Part shown: piece after piece, positions 1-9,859 of the stretch
Layout of the letters: each line of letters starts with the position of its first letter
Position numbering within the stretch: the stretch's first letter is position 1
Source: Lasiosphaeria ovina
Taxonomy: Eukaryota; Ascomycota; Sordariomycetes; Sordariales; Lasiosphaeriaceae
Length of the DNA: 64,000 nt
Direction of reading: 5' to 3'
Assembly: GCA_033439765.1 (NCBI GenBank)
Contig: JAULSN010000002.1
Coordinates: 248,001 to 312,000 of the forward strand
Translations under genes and position numbers: made by a program
Notes under the pieces: generated by a model
The model's input: only the letters and a program-made list of their open reading frames with translations
Told to the model about the DNA's origin: nothing
Database searches by the model: none

Positions 1-1
1 A

Positions 2-1108
2 CGACAGTCGTAGAAGAAGACTCTAACTACGATTAATCGAGCCCCCGGCAACGGAAAGCCGTAGGGCCAGACCGGGTATAAATCGCTAGAGTAAGGACCC
101 GGTACCCCGGATACGAAACCCATCCTCAGAACGATTATACTAGTAGGACGAGACGAGTACCCAACTATGAAAGAGGAGAGAGAGTACGAATAAGCTCTGA
201 AGCACCTGGCGGGCGCAAAGAGCGCTGAACCATCGGGAGAAGTATGCGGTAGCGAGAGAAGTATCGCCCGTACGGTCGTAGTAACGAAACCGCTAACGAC
301 GGATCATCTATACGTTACGGTAGAGATTAACGGAAAGTTCGCCAAAGTACTCCTAGATAGTGGAGCACAGGGAGACTACGTATCCCCAGAGTTCGTAAGG
401 CACTACGGCCTCGAACTACGAACGAAACGGAATCCATATACCGTTCAGAATATCGAAAGAGACCCTATAACTTTCAATGATAGGACCGTTAATTAGGAGA
501 CCGCGCAACTCCCGATCTACGTGAATAGAAAGGGAACTCCGACCATCTTCGATATTCTTGATACGGGATGAAGGGACTTCGTACTAGGAATCCCTTAGTT
601 ACGACGATGGAGTCCTCGGATTGACTGGAAGACTGGCCATCTCCAGTAGGAAGAAGCTCGTAAGGAAAGGCCCGGAAGCGGTCTCTCAAGGAGCCCCCAG
701 CTACGCGAGACAGTAGCATGTGTAAGAGGATCCAAGAGTGGTCCCTCAGAACGTCCCCAGCTATATAGAATAGCAACAAACGATAACGAAAGAGAAGGAC
801 CTGAAGACGGCCTCTCGGGACGTGCCGGCCTACTCGGAGCAGTAGAGCTGAACGGCAACGCGGATGAGCTCGACGAGACCACAGAGCTCGAGGACGAAGA
901 TGAAGAGGAGCAAGAGGTCGAGAAGATCCTCGATCATCGCGGAGAAGGACCGCAGACAGAGTACCTTGTGAAGTGGAAGGACCAGGGCGACGACGAGAAC
1001 ACATGGGAGCCGCTTGACCATTTGACCAACGCGCAGGGCATGCTGGCACAGTACCACCGATTAGCGAAAACACCCCGACGCGGTGCGCGACGCGATGCGC
1101 GGCGCTAA
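2..1108 (+). pseudogene. gag-protease remnant joined in frame to a chromodomain
   Basis: Reading frame 2 can be followed from the left edge to the TAA at 1106-1108. Around 338-352 it encodes LLDSGAQG, the active-site motif of a retroviral-type aspartic protease, followed near 583-610 by FVLGIP, stop, LRRW, where related elements read LGIPWL. From about 918 to 1063 it encodes a chromodomain (EVEKILDHR, then YLVKWK, then NTWEPL). Interrupting stops lie at about 11, 62, 110, 194, 493, 569, 596 and 653. Stop at 596 is TGG to TAG, a RIP-type change. The stretch between protease and chromodomain (about 655-910) is only some 85 codons, far too short for RT, RNase H and integrase. It is non-functional as it stands; whether the deletion is unique or defines a non-autonomous family cannot be told here. 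Confidence 0.75.
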
Positions 1109-1315
1109 CCCTGCCACCTCACTGGACGGTTACGTGAGCAACCCCTCACGAGCGAAATCACCGGGACTAATCATTGGCAACCGCCCCCACTGTTGCCTAA
1201 AAATTTCGTCCACGCCTAATCAACCACATCGCCCGAACGAAATTCCAAACATAAGCGGCCCATTCTATCGACCAGCCCATCAGGAAGGAAGTCTCCCTTT
1301 CTTTCGTTCTTCATC
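1109..1315 (+). other. spacer between chromodomain frame and the extra retroelement ORF
   Basis: About 207 bp without a supportable reading frame. It separates the stop of the protease-chromodomain frame from the ATG of the downstream ORF and presumably holds its leader. No promoter or splice signal is convincing. Confidence 0.4.
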
Positions 1316-2716
1316 ATGGACGAGACGCAAACTCGCCCGGAGCTCTCGCAAGTAGAGCAAGTTCCTGCAATCCCGCCGTCACGGAAACGACAGCTAGACA
1401 GCGACGACGACGCCGAACCACGGACGAAGCGAGCGCGGACGACACGACCGACCTCGGAGCCAGCACGATTAACACGACAAAACCTCGCACGCTTCAACAA
1501 GATGGGCAAGAAGGGAACCAGCAAGGCGCCGCCATCCACCTCCGATCCCTCGATCGGATCGTCGGGCAAGTCGTCAGGGACGACGAGGACCCTATCAACG
1601 ACGGCATCCGGTTTCGCCGATCAAGCCTATAAGAATGGCATCCTTGACCCTCTCGACTCCAAGCCGTCTCCGAACTTCGAGGACGTTCGCGAACGACTCG
1701 CTAGATCCCGTGCAACCGCCTCGCCTCCCGAACCAGAATACAAGCGCTACATCAATAAAGTCGAAGGGGCCCCGAACGAAGCAACCCTGGTCTACGAGGT
1801 CGGCGGAAAGCTACTGAAGGAGTACGACGACGAGGGTTACAGCCGTGCTTTCAACCAGGCGTTTACGGGCTACCCGGATGACGTCGGGTTCAACAAGGGC
1901 CTGTCCGCCCCGCAGCCCGACTTCGTCGAGGGCCTGCGGAAGCGAGAGTATCGACCATTCCCAGTCGACGAACGCGTCAGCGGCGCCGTCCTCTACAAGG
2001 ATGACCCTCATTCCCTGACGCTACCGCATTTGGCGGGGGAATGGAAGGGACCCGGGAAAAACATGAAAGAGGCGAGAATGCAGGCCGCCTACGACGGAGC
2101 GGCTCTTGTCTACGCCAGGAACCAAGCTCTTTCCTACATGGGAAAATCCGACCCTTCCGGTCACGCCGAAATTACGACATTCACCACGGATGGCACCAAC
2201 CTCAACCTTTTCGCACACCATGCTGCGCCAACGGAGGAAGGTGCGCTTGAGTACCATCAGTACCCCATTAAGTCGATCAATCTTATCGACTCCTACCAAG
2301 GATACAAGGAGGGCCGAAAACACCTCAGGAACGCCCAGGACTACGCCAGAGAACAGTCGTACGCGCTGAAAGACCAGCTGAAGGAGTACTGCAAGCAGCA
2401 GCGCCACAGCGGTCTCCATTCTGTCGCTGAAGAAGCGCCGCTCTTGCCTGTACCAGGCATCGAACCACTAAACGCTTACGAGGACGAAGGCGACTACGAA
2501 GTCGTCGAACACCAGCCTATCTACCAGCCGACACCCCCTACATCGTCCAAGCTCAAGCACAGCAAATCGCACCGCTTGCATTCGACGCCGCACTCGTCGA
2601 AGGCCCCCTCATCCACACACAGTTCCACCCACAGCAGCGGTGGCAAGCGAAAAGCTTCGTCCTCACAATCGTCCCACGAGTCTTCCGGACACGTCAGCAA
2701 GAACAGAAGCTACTAG
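1316..2716 (+). CDS. extra retroelement ORF in env position: hydrophilic 466-codon protein, C-terminus cut by TAG
   Basis: An ATG-initiated ORF of 466 codons lies between the chromodomain and the 3' LTR in the sense orientation. The first ~70 residues are basic and acidic with nuclear-localisation-like KR clusters (TKRARTTR). A central region of about residues 140-370 looks folded (ALVYARNQALSYMG, then SGHAEITTFTTDGTNLN, then LRNAQDYAREQSYALKD). The tail is Ser/His-rich. I recognise this central region only as resembling uncharacterised multicopy fungal proteins; no enzyme motif is visible. The frame continues past TAG at 2714 and a second TAG at 2804, both at probable Trp codons, to TGA at 2885-2887, across the polypurine tract and into the LTR. 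That makes membership of the retroelement more likely than chance insertion of a host gene. Function unknown. Confidence 0.65.
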   Translation: MDETQTRPELSQVEQVPAIPPSRKRQLDSDDDAEPRTKRARTTRPTSEPARLTRQNLARFNKMGKKGTSKAPPSTSDPSIGSSGKSSGTTRTLSTTASGFADQAYKNGILDPLDSKPSPNFEDVRERLARSRATASPPEPEYKRYINKVEGAPNEATLVYEVGGKLLKEYDDEGYSRAFNQAFTGYPDDVGFNKGLSAPQPDFVEGLRKREYRPFPVDERVSGAVLYKDDPHSLTLPHLAGEWKGPGKNMKEARMQAAYDGAALVYARNQALSYMGKSDPSGHAEITTFTTDGTNLNLFAHHAAPTEEGALEYHQYPIKSINLIDSYQGYKEGRKHLRNAQDYAREQSYALKDQLKEYCKQQRHSGLHSVAEEAPLLPVPGIEPLNAYEDEGDYEVVEHQPIYQPTPPTSSKLKHSKSHRLHSTPHSSKAPSSTHSSTHSSGGKRKASSSQSSHESSGHVSKNRSY

Positions 2717-2829
2717 AAGAAGGACGCCATGAGCGGACGTTATTACCACGAGCATTCGGATGGTACCGTCTCTTGGTTTGACGACGAGGAAGACGAACGT
2801 GCCTAGTACGGTCTCTGGGACATCGACCA

Positions 2830-2843
2830 TGAAGGAGGGGAAA
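2830..2843 (+). promoter_or_regulatory. polypurine tract of the retroelement
   Basis: The run TGAAGGAGGGGAAA directly precedes the TGTTAC that begins the 3' LTR. A purine tract abutting the 3' LTR is where plus-strand DNA synthesis is primed in LTR retrotransposons. Confidence 0.65.
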
Positions 2844-2845
2844 CC

Positions 2846-3275
2846 TGTTACAACCTGCCAAGCCATGTCAGCGTTGTAAGTACGTGAGCGCGGTTGGTCA
2901 CGCAACTACGGCGAACCACGAGGCCAGGGGCGACCCCGAGACAATTGACCGCGGGGCGATGGCACCGAGACAAATGGCACAGGACCTACGGGCAGGAGGA
3001 TACTGGACGGCCAGGTGGTGATAGCACCTGGAATGGCACCTGTGATGCGGTGTCTCAAGCGAGTCACCGGACACAGCTCCCCAACAGGCTTGGCCTATTG
3101 CTTGAGAATTATTTAGTACAGCTTTCAATCTAAGTCTTTGTCTGATTCTCAGAGAGAGAGGCCACAAGCCTTACGCCACCCTTGTTGCCCAGCGCAGCCT
3201 GACTTTCTGCCAACATAAACCCTGCACCAACAGACCCTTGCCCTGACGGACCAGAGTGAGAGTCTGGGCGTAACA
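2846..3275 (+). repeat. 3' long terminal repeat, about 430 bp
   Basis: It begins TGTTAC and ends GTAACA, a perfect 6-bp terminal inverted repeat of the TG...CA type. It follows a polypurine tract and is followed by CTTAG, a candidate 5-bp target duplication. The matching 5' LTR lies outside the window, so the boundary is supported by termini and tract rather than by pairwise identity. Confidence 0.75.
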
Positions 3276-4582
3276 CTTAGGTAGACAGCTCTGCGGCGGA
3301 GTTGGAAACGAAGTTATGAAACAATGGAGTTTTCTTTGGATTTTCCCCACGAGACTGGCTGGCTGACTGACTGATAACGGCTGCATGCGCACTGCGCGCC
3401 GCATGTCGTGCGACCTGACAATCTTGTGACCCTCTCCAAACCAAGGGAGGCTTGTATAAGGGGGACAAGTGTAACGTCATCTGCCTAGTGGCTCCCCGAG
3501 GCTCCTCTTTCGATTCTGTCTCCTCGGCTTCTTGAAACGTTTCCGGGAAGCAGATAATCAAAGAGCACAGTTATGCATCCCAGTTTAGTTACACGGCAGT
3601 GAAGAAACGCTACCAAGCGAGTGGAACAGCCACCAGGATCGCACAAGTTCAAGCAGACACGCACAGTTAATCACAAGCATATGGCACAAGTTTCTCCCCA
3701 AAGCAACCGAAATTCAGTATTAGCTCCCCAACTCCTCGTCCACCACGCGACAAGCCACCTCGACTGGGCTTCTTCGCCACGCTCATAATAGCGCCTGGAG
3801 CAGGCTTCGGCTTTGGGAGAAATCTCTCCAGCGGTTGTAGCTTCTCCGGTGCGATGACAGCGATGTCCGCGACCAAATCGTATCCTCACCCTCTTCTCCC
3901 TTGTCCAAGGCGAGACCCAGTCTGCAGACCAGCAGCTGCCCTTCATTATAAGCCTGGCCGTAATTATGGGCCTATAGCTTCTCCGGCGCGATGTTGAATT
4001 TGTCACCGGATTTGAAAGAAGTGGCTTGGATGATGCCGCGCCATCTTGACATGTGTTATCTCCCCAAATCCCTAGGTGAAACCCGTTGGCGGCCAGATAT
4101 GTTATCTCCCCAAATCCTCGGAAGAATATTTCTGACGGCAAGAGAGTACGTTATCTCTCCAAATCCCTGGGAGAAATTCGTTGGTGGCGGGAGGCGGGAG
4201 GCTGCAGGCGAACTTGTTTTTCGGTGGCATCGTAATACCTCCATATTAGGAGACTTAGATCTCCCCCCCGGGGGCCGCACCGAATATTAGAACGAGCAAG
4301 GAATGGCAGCCCCAGCCAGGCCGGCTAGGGTGCTAGTCTAAGACCAGACCGCTGGCGGTAGTGGACCACCGCCCTCGACTTCGTTGTGTACGACCCCTCT
4401 GGGTTTCTGGTTACTATACTCAAACACTTGGAAAGTCAGCTTTGATCCCTCACTCGTCTACCTTAGTGTGTGTTGTTGGCGAGGTGTAATTAGGCGAACA
4501 ATGTGCTGAGAATGAGGGACATTTGAACGTGCAGAATAGACGAGTAAAAGAGAATCAAACGTACAAAATACTCGCCGCCTTC
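3276..4582. other. intergenic DNA without a supportable gene
   Basis: No reading frame here has domain-like composition or splice structure. The stretch includes a short tandem repeat (4055-4190) and a 20-bp motif, TAGCTTCTCCGGYGCGATG, present at about 3838 and 3973. A C-rich/G-rich palindromic run lies near 4260-4275. Confidence 0.5.
4055..4190 (+). repeat. tandem repeat, three copies of a 46-49 bp unit
   Basis: The core GTTATCTCYCCAAATCC occurs at 4055, 4101 and 4150, each followed by a CTAGG/CTGGGAGAAA-type sequence and a TTGGYGGC motif, giving unit spacings of 46 and 49 bp. Copies have diverged at several positions. Confidence 0.7.
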
Positions 4583-4898
4583 CTACTCGACAAGAGCGTC
4601 GAGCATTGAGCCGAAAACGGCCAGAAAATAGCGGCTCGAAAAAACCGCAAAGACCCCGGCCAGCACGGTGAAGCTGAGGTTGAGGTGCTCAGGGTCTCCT
4701 ATATTTCGCATCACAGATTAGAATCATGTCATCCAACGGGGAAGTAGAAGCTGCGGCAGGCGAGGGAAGCTGGGGACGGGTGTTTGAATATTGGTGTAAA
4801 TTACCTCCGTCGGCCTTGTTTGCGGCTATCTTGAAAATGACGAGGCCGAAAAACACGGCCCACGAGACGGAGAGGAAGAAGTACTGGAACGGCTGTAT
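4583..4898 (-). CDS. putative small two-helix membrane protein, 5' end unresolved
   Basis: On the minus strand an exon ending at 4805 encodes a hydrophobic helix (QPFQYFFLSVSWAVFFGLVI) followed by FKIAANKADGG. A canonical intron 4699-4804 (donor GTAATT, branch-like TTCTAATC, acceptor ATAG) joins it in frame to 4583-4698, encoding DPEHLNLSFTVLAGVFAVF and a second hydrophobic helix ending in LDALVE and a TAG stop. Two clean transmembrane segments preserved across an in-phase intron argue for a real coding region rather than noise. No start codon is in frame in the upstream exon before a stop, so a further 5' exon is needed; a possible acceptor lies at 4899-4900. I do not recognise the family. 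The plus-strand ORF at 4726-4956 would be antisense to it. Confidence 0.5.
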
Positions 4899-6566
4899 CT
4901 TGGGCGAGTGTGTGTCTGGTCGGGATTGTGACTGGTGCGGTGATGTGTGGCTGTGAAAATGCGTATCGGTGAGGTCGTGGTTGAGGAAAGAAGGTGCCCG
5001 GGGAGCTCTCGAAGTTTAAAAATGAAGTGGTTTTTCTGTCTGTCACACTGCGCTCTTGGTCGGGAACTTGGGAAGGAGCAGGGCAGGCTTTGCACCAAGG
5101 TGAAGGAAATCTGAATCGTTGCAGGGCATACTCTGAGGAGTGCGGGGTTCTACGAGCACGAACTGAACAGTAAGCTTCACTGCTTCAGACCATCTGATTC
5201 CTATTTTCCCCTTTTGTCTTCTTTTAATACTTGTTATGAAACTAGCTGCTAGTAGTTTATTTGCACAATGGGTAAAATAACAAGACACTTGTTCAGCCGA
5301 GACTCGTCCATTAAGCAGCTGCCTTTCGTACCTAACACGCCAGGTACTAAGCTATACGACACCGAGTACCGCAGCAAATACTTAATGCTGTTCATTGTGG
5401 CGTGTGCACGGTGATTGATATAAGCCATTTCACTTACGTGATAGATCTAACTGGAAGTCGCTCCTGGAATAGACGAAAGATAACATACGATACTGATCTC
5501 TGGGACGAAGCTATACGTAATTTAATCGGGAAGGTCTATCTACAACTTGATACCATAGAGTAACTGGTACTTCTGTCTTGGCAGTTGTAGGTCGATCCCG
5601 GGCTCTACCTGCATGAAGATAAAATCGGCATGGAAGTGGTGTGGCGATGTAATTCATCGACGGTTCAGCCATGACCACCACTGCAATGATGAGGTTACTA
5701 TTTATAAGTATGTATCTATGCATTTGTCGTTCCTGCTGAGGAGCGACTTTCCCACCTTGCATTTTAGTTGCCATTTGTATACAACGACTACCAAGGTGCC
5801 TATTCAAATCGACATTTTTACTATAATTACAAGCAAGTGCCTCGATCATCTACTAATCACACAAAAGCCTCGCCATATTCATCAGAACGAGTGCCTCGTG
5901 TTTTTGAGCACCATTTTAATCTTTGATTTTCCCCTTATTGTTCCGCGGAAGTGATTAGTGATTACTGACTCGCGTCGTCTTTCCTTCGCGGCTCTTACTC
6001 GGGTCTCGGGTTTCCTCACATCTGGCGTGCCTACCCGAACGATGCAGTAGACCCTGGCCAGATCGGTACCGAGACGCGAGAAGGCGGCGCATGCTAATGC
6101 CGACGGGCTCCGACACGTTGGACAAGCTGCCTGTTGTGAAACGTTGGCCCTTTTATCTTTTATCTTCGGCCGTCGACGGCGGCCCAATCGGCCGTTCAAT
6201 CCTGACTAATCCTGTCGAGTACGTCCGAGGCTTCGGCCGAGCTGACAATGACCAACTGCCTACCACTGCGACTTCCCGTTTCACCGCTTACCAAATCCAC
6301 TGCGCACGCCTTGGCCTGAATGGATTGCTCTACCTTGGAATGCAGAACGCCACCTAGCTGTGGGTTTCAATGCATCTCATCTGGTGCAGGGCAGCAGGGC
6401 CGTTGGCGGCCGGGTTTTCATCAGATTCGGGAGAGGCCTTCCAGCCTGGCCTGCCTGCCGCTTTGTCACCTTGTCACTTTGTACTCCGGCCCCTACAACC
6501 TCCGATAATCCGCTTCCACCTGCTGGGTGCAAGTCGTGCAACGTCAAGCTCCCTCCAGCTCCCAGC
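4899..6566. other. intergenic DNA upstream of the NmrA-type gene
   Basis: Moderately AT-rich between about 5200 and 5970. It may contain the missing 5' exon of the small membrane protein at its left end and the upstream region of the reductase gene at its right end. No reading frame here is convincing on length or composition. Confidence 0.4.
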
Positions 6567-6574
6567 TATAAAGG
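6567..6574 (+). promoter_or_regulatory. TATA box of the NmrA-type gene
   Basis: TATAAAGG lies about 150 bp before the ATG at 6719, followed by a pyrimidine-rich stretch suited to fungal transcription starts. Confidence 0.5.
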
Positions 6575-6718
6575 GGTCTTTGCCCGCGCCAGAGCTTGGC
6601 TGGTTTTTGATTCTTGCCATCACCACATCAGTCCCAGTCCTACCCAATTACCATTCTCGCTTCTACCTACTAGACTTGACTCTAATTGCCTAGCTACCTA
6701 CCCTCGCACATAGACAAC

Positions 6719-7706
6719 ATGAGCAGCAACGCCATCACCAAGGTCGCCTTGGCCGGTGTAAGTGCAGCCTCCACCCGATCTGTTTGGGTCAGTTCCAGAC
6801 TTGAAAATGAATCTCGCAGACTGACATGAAACCCAACTACAGGCCGCGGGCAATCTAGGCTCCGCCATTCTCAAGCAGCTCCTCGCGGACGGCTTCAAAG
6901 TCACAGTGCTCACCCGCGAGGGTAGCACCCACACCTTTCCCGCCTCCGTCACTGTCGCACACGTCGATTACGACTCGGTCGACTCCCTCGCCAAGGCCCT
7001 GAAGGGCCAAGACGCCGTTGTGGCGTCGGTCGGCAACGCAGCGCTGCACAAGCAGCAGGTGGCGCTCGTCGAGGCGGCCGTAAAGGCGGGCGTCAAGCGC
7101 TTCATCCCCTCCGACTTTGGGTCGAACACGGCCCACCCCAAGGCCGCCGCGCTGCCCGCCTACGCCAGCAAGGTGGCGGTGCAGAAGCTACTCAAGGAGA
7201 AGGCGGCGGCCGACCCCAACTTCACCTACACGGTCGTCATCAACGGGCCGTTCCTCGACTGGGGCGTGCAGGTGGGCTTCCTGGTCAACCTCAAGAAGAA
7301 GCAGGTGACGCTGTACGACGGCGGCGACCGCCACTACAGCGTCACCACGCTGGGCGGCATCGCCAAGGGCGTCGCCGGCGTCCTCAAGAAGCCCGCCGAG
7401 ACGGCCAACCGACCGGTCTACATCCAGGAGACGACCGTCAGCCAGCGCAGGCTCTACGAGCTGGCGCAGAAGGCCACGGGCGGGCCCGACGGCTGGACCG
7501 TGCAGGAGGTGAACACGGCCGACATCCTGGCGCAGGCCGAGGCCGAGAAGGCCAAGGACCCGCACTCGTTCAAGTTCATCATCGTCGCCGTCTACGCCGA
7601 CGGCTACGGCTCGCTGTTCGACAAGGAGAAGCTGGACAACGAGCTGCTGGGCATCAAGGAGCTGACCGAGGAGGAGGTGCAGGAGATAGTCAACCGCGCT
7701 GCTTAG
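6719..7706 (+). CDS. NmrA-like / isoflavone-reductase-type NAD(P)-binding oxidoreductase, 2 exons
   Basis: Exon 1 (6719-6757) encodes MSSNAITKVALAG. Intron 6758-6842 has a GTAAGT donor and CTACAG acceptor, and exon 2 (6843-7706) restores AGAAGNLGSAIL, a Rossmann GxxGNxG motif at residues 12-19. The protein is 300 residues, the normal length for the atypical short-chain reductases of the NmrA/PCBER group. SDFGSNT and the YASKVAVQKLL segment match the region that holds the catalytic lysine in phenylcoumaran benzylic ether and isoflavone reductases. Members bind NADP(H) and act either as reductases or as redox sensors; the sequence alone does not say which. Probably cytosolic; no signal peptide or membrane segment is visible. 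A TATA box lies about 150 bp upstream. Confidence 0.88.
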
Positions 7707-7917
7707 ATTGGGTAGTAGTTGAGCTGGGCCGAGTAAGTTACACGCGGAGTTGTGTCGAGGGGGCTTGGTTGGGCTGAATAGAACGGTTTCTACTCACACA
7801 TGTAGTCACCATGCGGATTGCACTAGACCTAATCGAATCAATGGATTATACAGACTTTTTCTCAACATGATTTCTTGTGTAAGCTGCTGGGCGGGACTCC
7901 ACCGACGCAATGCCCAA

Positions 7918-7946
7918 TCTGGACGGAATTCGGAATTCCGCCCAGA
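7918..7946. repeat. near-perfect 29-bp palindrome
   Basis: The sequence TCTGG.CGGAATTC.GGAATTCCG.CCAGA reads almost identically on both strands and contains overlapping GAATTC sites. It lies about 210 bp downstream of the reductase stop codon and could form a hairpin in RNA or a cruciform, or be a dimeric protein site; no function is shown. Confidence 0.6.
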
Positions 7947-8341
7947 CGCCGTCTGCGCCATCTCCTTTTGTTGCCCTGCTGTTCCAAAGTGTGCCATTGA
8001 ACTCTGCCCAACAGCTTTAGCTACGTTTACGACCCTTTCCATTCCCCCCTTCGCATTCAGCCATGTGCTTGCTGTGTGTTGGTCCAGACTCCGCCGCCTC
8101 GGCGGAACAACACACAGAAAAGAAAGGGACGGAGAGATAGCCCAGCTGAAAGTGACCACTAATTAATTACTATGCTTGTCGCTTTCCTCAGATCCGGATA
8201 CATGATTGGGTACCCTTTCCAACTTATCATTATGTAGGTGTCTTGATAAGTAAGTTAAGTAGTCAGAATACGGACAAACAAGCGACCTAGCCAATCACTG
8301 AGAGGGGGGCTGCTCCGTCATGCACATGCATCTGCTGTGTG

Positions 8342-8398
8342 GCTTGGTTGGTTGTTTGGTTGGCTGGCTGGCTGGCTGAATGGCTGGCCGGCCGGCGA
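8342..8398 (+). repeat. TTGG/TGGC simple repeat
   Basis: Consecutive TTGGTTGG then four TGGC units and a CCGG-rich end. Confidence 0.7.
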
Positions 8399-9508
8399 CC
8401 CGCTGACAAATTGCTGCAGCCATACAGCTTCGGAGACATTATTATTCAACGTGTGATGCCGTGCTCTCGGAGACATATCACATAATAACCGAAGCGAGCA
8501 CGCACGAGGCGGCAGGCACCAGAGTCAACCCAACACACGCACTTCCGTTTCAGATTTCCGACTGCAGTAAAGGATGAGGTAGGTAGCCAGCCTCATTGCT
8601 CGGCTCGGGCCTCGGGCGAGCTCCTCCGGAGCCCTTTGTGTGGTCCGCGTATTGATCAATCAATAAACCACACACAGCCCCCCGCCCCTATTTATTGTCA
8701 CGACGTCTGTTGCCTAGTCGTCTCGGCGTGCGAGCTCACTGCTGTGGATATCTCCGACCGACAAACGCAAAGTATGGTCTGTTGGAAGGAGCTGTCCGCG
8801 GAAAGTTGTTTGGTTTGTGCTCGTGTCCTCGGCCCAGCCCTTCTCTTGTGATTCCCTTGCCCTCGGCGCGCGAGTCCTTTCTGTCGGAGAGAATGTCATG
8901 TTTGTCTTCAGGCCGTGTGCTCGAGTGCTGACTGGCGTGTGTCCAGTCGTGGTTTTCGTGTATTCAAGTCTGTTGGCTCGTTGCTGCCGTTCTGGACCTG
9001 CCATGTTGGAAACTCAGGTCTCGGGTGCCCAGCTTGATTAGTCTCTGGTTATGTGACTGTTTTGTTGGAGATTCGGGTCCTTGGAACCAATACCGAACTT
9101 CACGACCCGAAGCGAAATGTAACAAGGGCGTTGCCGAATGCCATCTCGCAAAAGATTGCATACAGTTCTGTTGTCGCTATGCAGGCTGATGGCAAGTTCG
9201 AAGTTTTGAGCATTGACAGCCCATTGTCTCAACATGGTCAAAGATGCCGTTGATGTATTCAGATGAGCAAGTGAGTCCTGGTAGGGGTGCGATTATTAGC
9301 TGCACGGTAGGTTTGAGGGCAGAGAGCGAGGACTTCACCGCCTCAAGGAAACATCGAGAAGGGAGAGAAAAGATTAAGCAGCTACCTAACAGACTGTCAG
9401 TGACTGGTGCGGTGTATGTACCCAACCAAGGTATCTGGTTGTCTTGCGTGCCTGAGGTACTCGAGGTCTTAGAATAACGCGTCTCCACCCGCCTGCACCC
9501 ATAACTAA

Positions 9509-9516
9509 TTTTTGAT
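9509..9516. repeat. left target-site duplication of the Mutator-like element
   Basis: TTTTTGAT immediately left of the left TIR; the same eight bases follow the right TIR at 13247-13254. Confidence 0.85.
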
Positions 9517-9564
9517 GAGCTTCGATCAGGGCACTCCATCTAAAAATCGGGGCACCCTACTGGG
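9517..9564 (+). repeat. left terminal inverted repeat, 48 bp
   Basis: Begins GAGCTTCGATCAGGGC and ends CACCCTACTGGG. It is the exact reverse complement of 13199-13246. Confidence 0.95.
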
Positions 9565-9859
9565 GGTCCTTGGCACCTGCCAACGCAGGGGCCGCTTTTT
9601 GTATGGTAAAATGCCGTATTGCATGGCAGCCACCCAACGGCCTACCGGGCACTAAGGAAGCTTACTGAAGCCATGCAAAGTAAAATGACACTATTTACAC
9701 TCTCACATGCATGCCGTTGTGCCGCAGAGTTGGTGTTTAGGTTCTGGAAAGGCCAACTAGCCTTTCAAGTTCTTTGTCGACCTTTTTCCCCCAAATTAAC
9801 GCATCGTCAACTCGTCAAGGTCATCACAATTCGAACAACGCCGACCTGGCAGTCGTAAC

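Larger units (their letters stand above)
1..3275 (+). mobile_element. 3' portion of a Ty3/gypsy chromovirus-type LTR retrotransposon, internally deleted
   Basis: The element enters from the left edge, so its 5' LTR and most of gag are outside the window. In order it holds a gag tail and retropepsin-like protease, a chromodomain in the same frame, a roughly 210-bp spacer, an additional long ORF, a purine-rich tract and a 3' LTR ending in GTAACA. Reverse transcriptase, RNase H and integrase, which in chromoviruses lie between protease and chromodomain, are absent. Several in-frame stops sit where the family has Trp or Gln, consistent with RIP. The five bases after the LTR (CTTAG) would be one half of the target duplication; the other half is off-window. 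Classification rests on DSGA protease, chromodomain and LTR termini seen directly. Confidence 0.85.
7707..9508. other. intergenic DNA between the reductase gene and the Mutator-like element
   Basis: No supportable gene in 1.8 kb. It holds a 29-bp palindrome at 7918-7946 and a TTGG/TGGC microsatellite at about 8342-8398. Open frames in 8600-9250 have no recognisable features. Confidence 0.5.

Noticed and set aside
4726..4956. 76-codon plus-strand ORF starting MSSNGEVEAAAG
   Set aside because: It is antisense to the two-exon membrane-protein model, which has clearer helices and splice signals.
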